A stretch of DNA of 64,000 bases, taken from contig NZ_LMLW01000012.1 in NCBI RefSeq assembly GCF_001422045.1, forward strand, positions 62,001-126,000. Reading direction: 5' to 3'. Below are positions 8,574 to 17,263 of this stretch, one piece after another. How positions within the stretch are numbered: the first letter of the stretch is position 1; each line of letters starts with the position of its first letter. The DNA is from Sphingomonas sp. Leaf242. GTDB lineage: Bacteria > Pseudomonadota > Alphaproteobacteria > Sphingomonadales > Sphingomonadaceae. The notes below the pieces were generated by a model. It was not told the DNA's origin and did no database searches. It was given only the letters and a program-made list of their open reading frames with translations. The translations under genes were made by a program, and so were the position numbers.

Positions 8574-9661
8574 ATGCACGGCCTCCGCTTTCTTGCCGGG
8601 ATGTTTTTCCTTCTAGCGCTGCCAGCGAGCGCGACTGCCGCACCCGAGACGATGTATGAAGGGATGGTCGGCACCGCCCGCGTCGTCCTGTCGATCGAGG
8701 AAAACGAGGGGGAGGTGTCCGGCCAGTATTTCTACCGGACGTCGCGGCTCGACATCGATCTTTCCGGCAAGATTGCGGGTACCACCCTGCGCCTGGAATC
8801 GCGGACGACGGGCGATCAACTGGTCCTGACCCGGCAGGGGGCCAACCTTACCGGTGCGCTGACGACGTCGAAGGGGCGGCGCCTGCCGGTGAGTCTGCAT
8901 CCCGCGGGCGTTCCGGTCGGGCTGCCGACGACCTGCCGCCCAAGCTGACCGCCTATGAGCGCTGGCATTTCGCCGGGCTCCGCTTCACGCCCGCGCAAAG
9001 CGAGACGATCGGCGGCAGGACCATCCGCTGGTACCGCGAGCCGCTGTCCGGCATCCGGCTGTTCCGGCTCGAACGCGGCTATGCTGCACCGGCGATGGCT
9101 GCGGTCAACCATGCGTTTGCCCGCAGCCAATGGCAGAATGTGGCAGCGTGGTTCGCCTGTACCGACATGGGCGGGAAGCCCGGCATCGAGGTGACGCAGG
9201 CGGACAAGCCTTGGCTCGGTGTCAATCACATGAGCTATGTGTGGACCACGAGCTGGAGTTGTGCCGGCGCCGCGCATCCGGATTTCGGAACCCAAGGCTA
9301 CAGCTATGACATGCGCACCGGGCACGCGCTGACGCTGGACGAATTGCTGCACTTCGGATCGGGTCCCATTCCTGATGAAGACAGCGACGCCTGGTACAAA
9401 TATCGCGGCAAAAGCTTCGCTCCCGGCGTGGTCGCGTTGCTCAAGCGCTATCACCCAGACGAGATGGCGCCGCCGAGCACGAGCGATGACGACTGCAATT
9501 ATGCGGACCCGGAGGTGTGGCAATTCCCAGCCTGGGCTCTGTCGGACAAGGGACTGTGGCTCGGCGCCTATTTCGCACGAGCGCAGCGGCCGTGCGACAG
9601 CCCGGATTGGGCCATCATTCCCTGGTCCGCGCTGGACCTCCCTCCCGGCAAGCAACCCTAG
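8574..9661 (+). pseudogene. Secreted protein gene split by a frameshift
   Basis: Reading begins at ATG 8574 with a signal peptide (MHGLRFLAGMFFLLALPASATA) and stays open to a stop at 8946-8948. A second frame picks up the same protein just before that stop ('DDLPPKLTAYERWHFAGLRF') and continues to 9661. A one-base change near 8925-8935 would restore a product of about 360 residues. The C-terminal part ('GYSYDMRTGHALTLDELLHFG', then 'WALSDKGLWLGAYFARAQRPC' and 'IIPWSALDLPP') resembles the DUF3298/RsiV-like extracytoplasmic domain. It could be a true pseudogene or an assembly error. Confidence 0.6.
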
Positions 9662-9874
9662 CTGACACGGCTTGCCGGGCTGCACGAGTGCTTCTCCGCT
9701 GCCTTGGCCTGATGGCAGCGCACTTGATACCCCTAGGACGTCTTTAGCGCTCCCCAGAATACCAAGCCTGCGCTCGGCTGAGGCACGATGGAACGGTGCG
9801 AGACTACCGCACGAGAAAAAGCACGGCTAATCTGTGCCGTGTAGGACAGCATGAGACCGGTTGATCTAGGAAGT

Positions 9875-9964
<90 letters not shown>

Positions 9965-10119
9965 GCAGGTCATCCAAGGCGCTGCGAACAGTTCCTCCGA
10001 TCGGTCGAAGCGCGGCCTCTAATCAAGTGCCCCTGGGGACGCAAGCGGATTTCGAGGTTCGGGGAACCGTCGGGCGCGTTTTCCTTGTGCAGCGCAAAAC
10101 AGACCCTAGATTGGCGGAT

Positions 10120-10515
10120 ATGCCCCGACACGACAGTATCGCTCACGACATCACCTGCCCGCTTATTCCGGCCGAGGTGATCGCACCGCCGATCTCGCAT
10201 GCGAATTTCTCGATCGGCGACGTCGTGCGGCACCGGCTGTTCGACTTTCGCGGGGTGATCTTCGACGTCGACCCCGTGTTCGCGAACAGCGACGAATGGT
10301 ATGCGGCGATCCCCGAGGACATTCGTCCGCGCAAGGACCAGCCGTTCTACCACCTGCTCGCGGAGAACATGGAGTCGAGCTACGTCGCCTATGTGAGCCA
10401 GCAGAACCTGGTACCCGACGATAGCGACGAGCCGGTCGACCATCCGGCGATCGATGGGCTGTTCAGTGAGTATGCGGATGGTCGGTACGCGCTGCGGCAG
10501 GTTCATCGGCACTAG
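10120..10515 (+). CDS. hspQ: Heat shock protein HspQ
   Basis: 131-residue protein with the HspQ/YccV core: 'FSIGDVVRHRLFDFRGVIFDVDPVF' (residues about 28-52), then 'DQPFYHLLAENMESSYVAYVSQQNLVPDDS'. In enterobacteria HspQ binds hemimethylated DNA and modulates Lon-dependent proteolysis. The N-terminal 27 residues are lineage-specific. The start at ATG 10120 is the first ATG of the frame outside the tRNA-Ser sequence. It stands alone between tRNA-Ser and the rplU promoter. Confidence 0.88.
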   Translation: MPRHDSIAHDITCPLIPAEVIAPPISHANFSIGDVVRHRLFDFRGVIFDVDPVFANSDEWYAAIPEDIRPRKDQPFYHLLAENMESSYVAYVSQQNLVPDDSDEPVDHPAIDGLFSEYADGRYALRQVHRH

Positions 10516-10529
10516 AGGCGAATCGCGCT

Positions 10530-10628
10530 CCGTCATGCCGGGCTTGTTCCGGCATCCACCGTTGCGCTTGATCATCGGCCGTCGATTCGCGGAACCGTGG
10601 CCCCCGGAACAAGTCCGGGGTGACGGAG
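10530..10628. repeat. Palindromic intergenic repeat (family H)
   Basis: Outer arms CGTCATGCCGGGCTTGTTCC and GGAACAAGTCCGGGGTGACG form an imperfect inverted repeat around a non-coding core. It lies between hspQ and the rplU promoter. This element type is widespread in sphingomonad genomes; one copy is seen here. Confidence 0.6.
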
Positions 10629-10675
10629 TGGCGGTGATTGCCCTACCTAAACCACCCCTTCCCGCCCCTTCGCGG

Positions 10676-10704
10676 TTGACAACTCTCCCCCCCTCGCTTA
10701 GCTG
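10676..10704 (+). promoter_or_regulatory. Promoter for rplU-rpmA
   Basis: A perfect -35 hexamer TTGACA (10676-10681), a 17-base spacer and a -10-like TAGCTG (10699-10704) lie about 64 bases ahead of the rplU start. It fits a strong housekeeping-sigma promoter for ribosomal protein genes. Confidence 0.6.
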
Positions 10705-10767
10705 CCCGGCTTCTTCCGGCGGACCCTGCGTTCGTGGGATACACGTATTTGGAAAGTGACAAGGGCC

Positions 10768-11112
10768 ATGTTCGCAGTCGTGCGCACGGGCGGCAAGCAG
10801 TATCGCGTCGCCGCCGGAGATAAGATCGTCATCGAGAAGATCGAGGGCGATGCAGGTGCGTCGGTGACGCTGGGTGACGTTCTGCTGGCGGGCGAAGGCT
10901 CCGAGCTGCGGTCCGTCGAGGGCTTCGTCGTCGCTGCAGAGATCATCGCGCAGGCGAAGGCGGACAAGGTCATCGTCTTCAAGAAGCGTCGTCGTCATAA
11001 CTATCGTCGTAAGAACGGCCATCGCCAGCAGCACACGATCCTCAAGATCGTGTCCGTGGGTGGCCAGACCGCCAAGCATACCGAGGCTGACGCCCCGGCC
11101 GCTCAGGCATAA
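10768..11112 (+). CDS. rplU: 50S ribosomal protein L21
   Basis: 114 residues beginning MFAVVRTGGKQYRVAAGDKI, the universal L21 start, with the C-terminal basic segment 'VIVFKKRRRHNYRRKNGHRQ' that contacts 23S rRNA. The ATG at 10768 follows AAGGGCC; four extra upstream codons in frame are not part of the protein. A short Ala-rich tail follows the conserved domain, as is usual in sphingomonads. It precedes rpmA by 13 bases, the standard operon order. Confidence 0.97.
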   Translation: MFAVVRTGGKQYRVAAGDKIVIEKIEGDAGASVTLGDVLLAGEGSELRSVEGFVVAAEIIAQAKADKVIVFKKRRRHNYRRKNGHRQQHTILKIVSVGGQTAKHTEADAPAAQA

Positions 11113-11125
11113 GGAGTAGCTTCAG

Positions 11126-11428
11126 ATGGCACATAAGAAAGCAGGCGGCTCTTCGCGCAACGGTCGCGATTCGGCCGGTCGTCGCCTCGGCGTCAAGAAG
11201 TTCGGTGGCCAGGCGTGCGTCGCCGGCAACATTCTCGTGCGTCAGCGCGGGACGAAGTTCTACCCGGGCACGAATGTCGGCATCGGTACCGACCACACGC
11301 TGTTCGCGCTGGTCGATGGCCGCGTCGTGTTCAGCCAAGGCAAACTCGGGCGCAAGTTCTGCTCGGTCGAGCTGGCAGCGAACGACGTCGGCCAGGATGC
11401 TGGCGACATGGCAGCAGCAGCCGAATAA
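11126..11428 (+). CDS. rpmA: 50S ribosomal protein L27
   Basis: 100 residues starting MAHKKAGGSSRNGRDSAGRR, the diagnostic N-terminus that reaches the peptidyl transferase centre. Conserved 'GNILVRQRGTKFYPGTNVGIG' and 'HTLFALVDGRVVF' follow. It is slightly longer than most L27 (about 85-90) through an acidic C-terminal tail. An AAGGAG ribosome binding site lies ahead, and the strong terminator at 11491 ends the operon. Confidence 0.97.
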   Translation: MAHKKAGGSSRNGRDSAGRRLGVKKFGGQACVAGNILVRQRGTKFYPGTNVGIGTDHTLFALVDGRVVFSQGKLGRKFCSVELAANDVGQDAGDMAAAAE

Positions 11429-11490
11429 CATCGGGTAACCATCCGGGTTGCCCACCAGGGTGACCCGGGTCGCGAAAGCGAACCTGAACA

Positions 11491-11521
11491 AGGGAGACGG
11501 GTCACCCCGGCTCCCTTTTTT
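11491..11521 (+). terminator. Rho-independent terminator after rpmA
   Basis: Arms AGGGAG and CTCCCT enclose a second small GC stem, followed by a run of six T. It lies about 60 bases after the rpmA stop. Confidence 0.85.
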
Positions 11522-11602
11522 ATTGCTCCCTCCCCGCGGCTGTCGCGGTCCCGTCATCCCGACGTGGCATGCGCGCAGCCAATGACGCGATAGGAGAGAG
11601 CC

Positions 11603-12151
11603 GTGTTCGCGCGCACCAAGAGACTGACGTTGCGGCCGGGTTGGCCCGAAGATGCGCCTGCATTGGCGCGGGCGATCGGCCATGAGAGCGTGGTCGCCAA
11701 GTTGGGCCGCGTGCCCTGGCCGTATGCGCTGGGCGACGCCGAGGCGTTCCTCGCTTGCCCCCGTGGAGCCCATGAGCCGCGTTTCCTGATCGAGACGATG
11801 GAGTTGGGTGAAACGCGACTCGTCGGCGGTATCGGGATCAGCGATGTCGATGGCGGTTCGGCAAACCTCGGATATTGGTTAACCCCGAACTCGTGGGGTC
11901 GCGGCTATGCTACCGAGGCAGGTCAGTCCGTGGTATCGATGGCGCGCCATGCGCTCGGGATACGCCGGCTCACGGCGGCGCATTTCGTCGACAACCCGGC
12001 GTCGGGGCGTGTGCTGGCGAAGCTCGGGTTTCGGCCGACGGGGCGGATCGAGCCGCGGACGTCGCGCGGGCGTGGGGGTGAGGCTCCTGCGGTGATGTTC
12101 GAGCTGGATCTGGATGACGACCGATGTGCGCCGATGCCGCTCGCGGCGTAA
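11603..12151 (+). CDS. GNAT N-acetyltransferase (RimJ/RimL-like)
   Basis: 182 residues, GTG start preceded by AGGAGAGA. The RimJ/RimL pattern is clear: 'TKRLTLRPGWPEDAPALARAI' at the N-terminus, 'LVGGIGISDV', 'NLGYWLTPNSWGRGYATEAGQ' (the acetyl-CoA-binding Q/RxxGxG/A region) and 'NPASGRVLAKLGFRPTG'. It transfers acetyl from acetyl-CoA to an amine, often a protein or small-molecule N-terminus; the substrate cannot be told. It follows the rpmA terminator and is an independent unit. Confidence 0.85.
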   Translation: MFARTKRLTLRPGWPEDAPALARAIGHESVVAKLGRVPWPYALGDAEAFLACPRGAHEPRFLIETMELGETRLVGGIGISDVDGGSANLGYWLTPNSWGRGYATEAGQSVVSMARHALGIRRLTAAHFVDNPASGRVLAKLGFRPTGRIEPRTSRGRGGEAPAVMFELDLDDDRCAPMPLAA

Positions 12152-12180
12152 GTCCGAGACTGGCCATCCTCTAAAGGTAC

Positions 12181-12286
12181 ACCACCCCGGCGAAGGCCGG
12201 GGCCCAACTGGAAAGGTCGCAGTAACGGAGCGATGACCTCCGTTCACAGCGTCCCCCAATTGGGCCCCGGCCTTCGCCGGGGTGGA
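12181..12286. repeat. Palindromic repeat family A, copy 1
   Basis: Arms ACCACCCCGGCGAAGGCCGG and CCGGCCTTCGCCGGGGTGG flank a core that contains CGCAGTAACGG. Copies 2-4 carry the same arms with the core in the opposite orientation (GTTACT). The element lies between the GNAT gene and a second palindrome. Confidence 0.85.
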
Positions 12287-12330
12287 TTGATGTCAAAGGG
12301 CGGTCTGCGATCATGTTGTTCATGCCGCGA

Positions 12331-12410
12331 CATCCTGACGAAAGTCAGGATGTCGGGTAACGGGTGCGGTCGTTGATGGCTCTGGATCCTGACTTTCGTC
12401 AGGATGACGG
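12331..12410. repeat. Palindromic repeat family B, copy 1
   Basis: Two facing copies of CATCCTGACGAAAGTCAGGA separated by a short core form a long potential hairpin. It ends just 9 bases before the stop of the convergent hydrolase gene. Confidence 0.85.
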
Positions 12411-12418
12411 GAGAAGGT

Positions 12419-13294
12419 TTAGGCCACCGCCACGGCCGCCGCCCGCTTCGCAACCGGCAGCACCGCCGCCTCGTACTCGCTCTCCGCCAGCCCAATCAGA
12501 GCGCGATCGTCATGCTTCCACGGGTGAAACCCCGGCAGGAAATACCCCGCCCAGACGCCGGCGATCTTGCGCGCCATCCCCGGATTGCCGAACGCGTACC
12601 ACGCCATCCGCGCCCACACCTTCGGTCCGGTAAGCCCGTCCTGCCGCAACAGTTCCGCCATCCCCCGTGCGCGTCCGGTGAAGAAGCGCCACGTCGTGAT
12701 CAGCATCACCAGCGACTTCACCCGCCAGCGCGTGAAGCGCGGCCAGCCCCGCGTTGCATGCAGCCACGTGTCGTAGGCGACACCCTTGTGCTCGATCTCC
12801 TCTGCGGCATGCCACAGCCACAGCGCTGCCGCCTGCTGGTCGCCGCCCGCGAGGTGTTTCGGATTCGCGATCAGTTCATGCGCCAGCATCGCGGTGAAAT
12901 GCTCGAGCGCGGTGGTGGCGGCGAGGCTCGCGATCTCCGGGCGGCCCTTGGTCAGCGCCAGTGCCGCGTCGACATCGACGATGAGCGGCGCGACGTCGTA
13001 CCCCTGGTCCGTGACGTGGCGGTTGAACGCGACGTGCTCGCGGGTGTGGATCACCTCCTGCTTGATGAAGGCGTTGATCTCGGCGTGAAGTTTCGGCGGC
13101 GTGCCTTCGCGGAACTTCCGGACGCTGTCGACGAAATAGCCCTCGCCCTTCGGAAACGTCACCGACAACGCATTGTAGAACGCCGTTGCGATCGGATCAT
13201 CGTTCAGCCACCAGCGGCGAATCGCGGCACCGCGGCCGAAGCGGCGGTCGCGCGGGGTGATCGTCAGATCGGCAGGCGTGGTTGCTTTCGCCAC
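12419..13294 (-). CDS. Metal-dependent hydrolase family protein (PF10118-like)
   Basis: 291 residues. A GTG at 13294 is chosen because TTTGGAGG stands at ideal distance upstream; a TTG four codons earlier overlaps that site. His and Glu/Asp residues that could hold a di-metal centre occur in a helical core: 'KLHAEINAFIKQEVIHTREHVAFN', 'ALEHFTAMLAHELI', and 'WLWHAAEEIEHKGVAYD', a ferritin-like pattern typical of this predicted hydrolase family. Substrate unknown. It is divergent from a TetR regulator with a shared 60-base control region and is its probable target. Confidence 0.8.
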   Translation of the reverse strand: MAKATTPADLTITPRDRRFGRGAAIRRWWLNDDPIATAFYNALSVTFPKGEGYFVDSVRKFREGTPPKLHAEINAFIKQEVIHTREHVAFNRHVTDQGYDVAPLIVDVDAALALTKGRPEIASLAATTALEHFTAMLAHELIANPKHLAGGDQQAAALWLWHAAEEIEHKGVAYDTWLHATRGWPRFTRWRVKSLVMLITTWRFFTGRARGMAELLRQDGLTGPKVWARMAWYAFGNPGMARKIAGVWAGYFLPGFHPWKHDDRALIGLAESEYEAAVLPVAKRAAAVAVA

Positions 13295-13327
13295 GGAAAC
13301 CTCCAAACAGGAATGAACACTCGTTAC

Positions 13328-13341
13328 TTACATTGATGTAA
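13328..13341. promoter_or_regulatory. Palindromic operator in the TetR/hydrolase divergent region
   Basis: TTACATTGATGTAA is a perfect inverted repeat with a two-base centre, between the two divergent starts (13294 and 13358). It is a good candidate binding site for the adjacent TetR protein and would overlap both promoters. Confidence 0.6.
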
Positions 13342-13357
13342 ATAGGTTTCCCGGTCC

Positions 13358-13957
13358 GTGACGTCAACACCGCGCAAGCGCCTCTCCCCCACCGAATCAC
13401 GTGAAGCCGCCGTCGAGGCCGCGCGTGCGCTGCTCGTCGAGAGCGGCCCCAGCGCCGTCACGCTAAAGGCCGTGGCAGGCCGCGTCGGGCGCACGCACGC
13501 CAACCTGCTGCATCACTTCGGCTCGGCGGAAGCGCTGCATACCGCGCTGATCACGCGGATGGCGGCGGACATCGTCGGCACTATAGGTGCAGCGGTTCTG
13601 CGCGTGCGGGCGGGCGAGCTTGATCCGCGCGAGGTCGTCGAGATGACCTTCGATGCGTTTGGCAAAGGGGGCGCGGGGGCGCTGGCGAGCTGGATGATCC
13701 TGTCGGGCAATACCAATGCGCTTGATCCGATCCTGACCGCGATCCACGACCTCGTCGACGAGCTGGCGGAGGGTGACATGCCCGGCGATCAGCCGATCCA
13801 GGAGCAGACGCTGACGCTGGTGCTGATGGCGCTTGGCGACGCGTTGATGGGGGCACCGATGGCGCGCGCGCTGGGGCTGCCGGTCGGCAAGGCACGCGAA
13901 CTCGCGCTCGATGCGCTGCTCGCCAGCAAGGACGCCGCCGCCCCAACCAATTGCTAA
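13358..13957 (+). CDS. TetR family transcriptional regulator
   Basis: 199 residues. The N-terminal helix-turn-helix is typical: 'REAAVEAARALLVESGPSAVTLKAVAGRVGRTHANLLHHFGSAEAL' (residues about 14-60). The ligand-binding C-terminal domain is helical and variable. The start is GTG 13358. It probably represses the divergent hydrolase gene and itself through the palindrome at 13328. The ligand is unknown; TetR/PF10118 pairs in sphingomonads often lie in lipid or xenobiotic contexts, but nothing here decides. Confidence 0.85.
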   Translation: MTSTPRKRLSPTESREAAVEAARALLVESGPSAVTLKAVAGRVGRTHANLLHHFGSAEALHTALITRMAADIVGTIGAAVLRVRAGELDPREVVEMTFDAFGKGGAGALASWMILSGNTNALDPILTAIHDLVDELAEGDMPGDQPIQEQTLTLVLMALGDALMGAPMARALGLPVGKARELALDALLASKDAAAPTNC

Positions 13958-14011
13958 CGTCGCCGAATCGCAGAGGGTGGAGATTTTCGCCAATTTCGCT
14001 ATGGGGCGGCG

Positions 14012-15058
14012 ATGCATTTTCTAGACCAAGCCAAGATCTACGTACGTTCGGGTGAGGGCGGCCCCGGTGCCGTCAGCTTCCGCCGCGAGAAATATATCGA
14101 ATATGGCGGCCCCGACGGCGGCAATGGCGGCAAGGGCGGCGACATCGTATTCGAATGCATCGCCGGCCTGAACACGCTGATCGACTTCCGCTACACGCAG
14201 CATTTCCGCGCGCCCCGCGGCTCGGGCGGGTCGGGTTCGAACCGCACCGGCGCGGGCGGCAAGGACCTCGTCATCCGCGTTCCGCTCGGCACGCAGGTGC
14301 TGTCGGAAGACAAGGAGGAGGTGCTGATCGACTTCACCGAGGTCGGCCAGCGCGAAGTGCTGTTCCGCGGCGGCGATGGTGGGCGTGGTAACGCGAGCTA
14401 CAAGACGTCGACCAACCGCACCCCGCGCCAGCACGGTACCGGCTGGCCATTCGGCGAGGCGTGGGTGTGGCTGCGGCTGAAGCTGCTCGCCGACGCGGGG
14501 CTCGTGGGCTTGCCGAATGCAGGCAAGTCGACCTTCATCAACCAGGTGACGAACGCGCAGGCCAAGGTCGGCGAATACGCCTTCACGACCACGCGGCCGC
14601 AGCTGGGCGTGGTGCGCCACAAGCAGCGCGAGTTCGTGGTCGCGGATATTCCGGGGCTGATCCAGGGTGCTGCCGAGGGCGCGGGGATCGGCGATCGATT
14701 CCTCGGGCATATCGAGCGGTGCCGGGTGCTGCTGCATCTGGTCGATGCGAACGACCGTGACGTGGCCGAATCGTACCGGATCGTGCGCGACGAGCTCGAG
14801 AATTACGGCGAGGGGCTCACCGACAAGAAGGTGATCGTCGCGCTGAACAAGATCGACATGCTCGATTCCGAGCTGATCGCGGCGTTGTTGGCGGAACTGG
14901 CAGAAGCCAGCGGTGCCGAGGTGATGGCGATTTCGGGGGCTAGTGGCGCTGGGATCGAAGCGGTGCTGGACCAGCTGATCGAGGCGATCGGACCGGCCCC
15001 GGGCGCGGCGAAGGAACTGGAAGAAGGCGAAGTGCCGGTCGCATGGTCGCCGCTCTGA
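14012..15058 (+). CDS. obg: GTPase Obg (CgtA), ribosome assembly
   Basis: 348 residues. The Obg glycine-rich fold is at the N-terminus ('FLDQAKIYVRSGEGGPGAVSF', 'GGPDGGNGGKGGDIVF'), then the G domain with G1 'GLPNAGKSTF', G2 'TTTRPQLGVV', G3 'DIPGLIQGAAEGAGIG', G4 'NKID', and G5 'ISGASGAG'. It is an essential GTPase of large-subunit maturation and stress signalling. The length matches the alphaproteobacterial family. It precedes proB, the usual neighbour. Confidence 0.97.
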   Translation: MHFLDQAKIYVRSGEGGPGAVSFRREKYIEYGGPDGGNGGKGGDIVFECIAGLNTLIDFRYTQHFRAPRGSGGSGSNRTGAGGKDLVIRVPLGTQVLSEDKEEVLIDFTEVGQREVLFRGGDGGRGNASYKTSTNRTPRQHGTGWPFGEAWVWLRLKLLADAGLVGLPNAGKSTFINQVTNAQAKVGEYAFTTTRPQLGVVRHKQREFVVADIPGLIQGAAEGAGIGDRFLGHIERCRVLLHLVDANDRDVAESYRIVRDELENYGEGLTDKKVIVALNKIDMLDSELIAALLAELAEASGAEVMAISGASGAGIEAVLDQLIEAIGPAPGAAKELEEGEVPVAWSPL

Positions 15059-15069
15059 CGTCTTGCTTA

Positions 15070-15170
15070 GCCCTCTCCCCTGCGGGGAGAGGGTCGGGTG
15101 AGGGGCTGTTCCGGGCGGTACCGTTCGTGGCCGCCCCTCACCCCGGCCCTCTCCCCGCAGGGGAGAGGGA
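15070..15170. repeat. Palindromic repeat between obg and proB (family D)
   Basis: Arms CCCTCTCCCCTGCGGGGAGA and CTCTCCCCGCAGGGGAGAGG are nearly perfect inverted copies around a core. The right arm (GGGGAGAGGGAG) ends just ahead of the proB start and may serve as its ribosome binding site. Confidence 0.85.
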
Positions 15171-15176
15171 GCAGTG

Positions 15177-16274
15177 ATGTTTCCACCTTCGTCTTGTGCG
15201 CGGCTGATCGTGAAGATCGGGTCGGCGTTGCTGGTCGATCCGGATGGGAGCGTCCGGCGGGCGTGGCTGACCGGGCTTGTTGCTGACCTTGCTGCTCGGA
15301 CTAGCGCGGGCCAGCAGGTTGCGATCGTGTCGTCAGGCGCGATTGCCTTGGGCGCGCGGCGGCTTGGTCTCTCAAAGGGCGGGCGGGCGAGTCTTGAAGA
15401 CGCGCAGGCCGCCGCCGCCACCGGCCAGATTGCGCTTAGCCAAGTCTGGGCCGAACTGCTCGCCGCGCAAGGGCTGATCGCGGCGCAGATCCTCGTCACG
15501 CTCGACGACCTCGAAGACCGCCGCCGCTATCTCAACGCTGCGGCGACGCTTAACCGGCTGTTGTCGCTGAAGGTCGTGCCGGTCATCAACGAGAACGACA
15601 GCGTCGCGACCGAGGAAATCCGGTTCGGCGACAATGACCGCTTGGCCGCCCGCGTCGCGCAGGCCGCCGGCGCGCAGGGCGTGATCCTGCTGTCCGACGT
15701 CGACGGGCTTTACACGGCCAATCCACACACCGATCCATCCGCGACTCATATTGCCAGCGTGCCGCGGATCGATGCGGTTGCGGGGATGGCGGACGACGGC
15801 TCGGGCTCGGGAATGGGTTCGGGTGGAATGGCGTCGAAGATCGCGGCGGCGCGGATCGCGACGGGTGCGGGTATTCCGCTCGCGATCGCTTCGGGGCGGA
15901 TCGAGCATCCGCTGTCCACCCCTGCCCGCCACACGATCTTTACAGCCGAGCGGACTGCATCTGCGCGGAAGGCTTGGCTGGCGGGGGGGCTGACCGCAAA
16001 GGGTGCGATTCATGTCGATGCGGGGGCTGCGGCTGCGCTTGGTCAGGGGCGGAGTTTGCTGGCGACTGGCGCCACGCGAATCGACGGGGGTTTCACGCGG
16101 GGGGATCTGGTGACGATCGAAGGGCCCAACGGCACTGTCGCGCGGGGCCTTGCGGAGTACGATGCGGCTGACACCGCGCGCCTGCTTGGTCGACATAGCG
16201 ACGATCATGCGGCCATCCTCGGCTACGCTCCAAGATCCGCACTCGTGCACCGCAATCATCTGGCGCTCGTATGA
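15177..16274 (+). CDS. proB: Glutamate 5-kinase
   Basis: First enzyme of proline synthesis: phosphorylates glutamate to glutamyl-5-phosphate in the cytoplasm. The amino-acid-kinase domain is visible ('RLIVKIGSALLV', 'VAIVSSGAIALG', 'VVPVINENDSVATEEIRFGDND', 'LLSDVDGLYTANP', 'GSGGMASKIAAARIA') and is followed by a C-terminal PUA domain ('KGAIHVDAGAAAAL', 'GDLVTIEGPNGTVARGLAEYD'). About 365 residues, normal for the family. GTG 15174 or ATG 15177 could start it. No proA is in the window. Confidence 0.95.
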   Translation: MFPPSSCARLIVKIGSALLVDPDGSVRRAWLTGLVADLAARTSAGQQVAIVSSGAIALGARRLGLSKGGRASLEDAQAAAATGQIALSQVWAELLAAQGLIAAQILVTLDDLEDRRRYLNAAATLNRLLSLKVVPVINENDSVATEEIRFGDNDRLAARVAQAAGAQGVILLSDVDGLYTANPHTDPSATHIASVPRIDAVAGMADDGSGSGMGSGGMASKIAAARIATGAGIPLAIASGRIEHPLSTPARHTIFTAERTASARKAWLAGGLTAKGAIHVDAGAAAALGQGRSLLATGATRIDGGFTRGDLVTIEGPNGTVARGLAEYDAADTARLLGRHSDDHAAILGYAPRSALVHRNHLALV

Positions 16275-16305
16275 CCGGCCGCGCAGTGTTCTTGAGGACG
16301 TCAGC

Positions 16306-17205
16306 ATGATCCTGGCTATCACCGGCGGCACCGGGTTCGTCGGCAGCCACCTGATCGATCACGCGCTGGAGACCGGGCACACCGTCCGTGCGCTCGCCCG
16401 CAAACCGCAGGCCAAGCGCATCGGCGTGACCTGGATCGAAGGCGCGCTCGATCGCCCCAAGAGCCTCGCGACGCTGGTCGAAGGCGCCGACGTGGTGATC
16501 CATGTCGCCGGGGTGGTCAACGCGCCCGACCGCGCGGGCTTCGGCAAAGGCAATATCGCCGGCACCGAAGGCATCCTCCAGGCGACTCGCGCTGCCGGCA
16601 TCCGCCGCTTCGTCCACGTCTCGTCGCTCGCCGCGCGCGAGCCGACATTGTCGAATTATGGCTGGTCGAAGGCCGAGGCGGAGACGCGCGTCCAGACGTC
16701 GGGACTGGACTGGGCGATCGTCCGCCCACCCGCGATCTTTGGTCCGCGCGATCTCGATATCCTTGATCTCTTCAAGGCGGCACGGTCCGGCTATCTACCG
16801 ATGCCGCCGGCCGGCACGCGCGTCTCGTTGCTATATGTCGAGGATTTGACCACGCTGTTGCTCGCGCTCGCCGAGAGTGCCGATGCGCCGTCGATCATGG
16901 AGCCCGACGACGGGGTGCCGAACGGTTGGGACAACCGCGATTTCGCACGAGCAATAGGCGTGGCGGTCGGCAAGCCGGTCAAGGTCTTCTCGACACCCCG
17001 CGCGCTCCTGAAGCTCGCGTCCGCCGCCGACCGGCTCGTCCGCCGTCGCAAGGCAAAGCTCACGCGCGACCGGGTTAGTTATTTCTGCCATCCCGACTGG
17101 GTCTCGCACAAGCCGCCACCGGCCGCGCTGTGGACGCCGTCCGTCCCGACTCCGCAGGCGCTTGCGCAAACCGCGGCGTGGTATCGCGCCGCCGGGCTGC
17201 TATAG
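16306..17205 (+). CDS. cerR: NAD-dependent epimerase/dehydratase, CerR-like ceramide reductase
   Basis: 299-residue extended short-chain dehydrogenase. The nucleotide-binding 'TGGTGFVGSHL' (residues 6-16), 'DVVIHVAG', Ser in 'HVSSLA' (106/107), and catalytic 'YGWSK' (Tyr118, Lys122) are all present. It lies 58 bases ahead of the sphingolipid-type acyl carrier protein and serine palmitoyltransferase. In Caulobacter an SDR of this kind next to spt and acp (CerR) reduces the 3-keto group during ceramide synthesis. The function is assigned by family plus this order, not by a unique motif. Confidence 0.8.
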   Translation: MILAITGGTGFVGSHLIDHALETGHTVRALARKPQAKRIGVTWIEGALDRPKSLATLVEGADVVIHVAGVVNAPDRAGFGKGNIAGTEGILQATRAAGIRRFVHVSSLAAREPTLSNYGWSKAEAETRVQTSGLDWAIVRPPAIFGPRDLDILDLFKAARSGYLPMPPAGTRVSLLYVEDLTTLLLALAESADAPSIMEPDDGVPNGWDNRDFARAIGVAVGKPVKVFSTPRALLKLASAADRLVRRRKAKLTRDRVSYFCHPDWVSHKPPPAALWTPSVPTPQALAQTAAWYRAAGLL

Positions 17206-17263
17206 CGCCGAAAAGCCGCCGCAATTTCCTGTCAGGGATCGTTGCGACACCGAAGGGATTATC

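Noticed and set aside
12181..12410. CRISPR array in the repeated palindromes
   Set aside because: Arms face each other, there are only two units per site and no regular spacers; no cas genes are near.
12404..13336. 310-codon plus-strand frame
   Set aside because: Antisense to the hydrolase; the minus-strand product has conserved His/Glu motifs and a good ribosome binding site.
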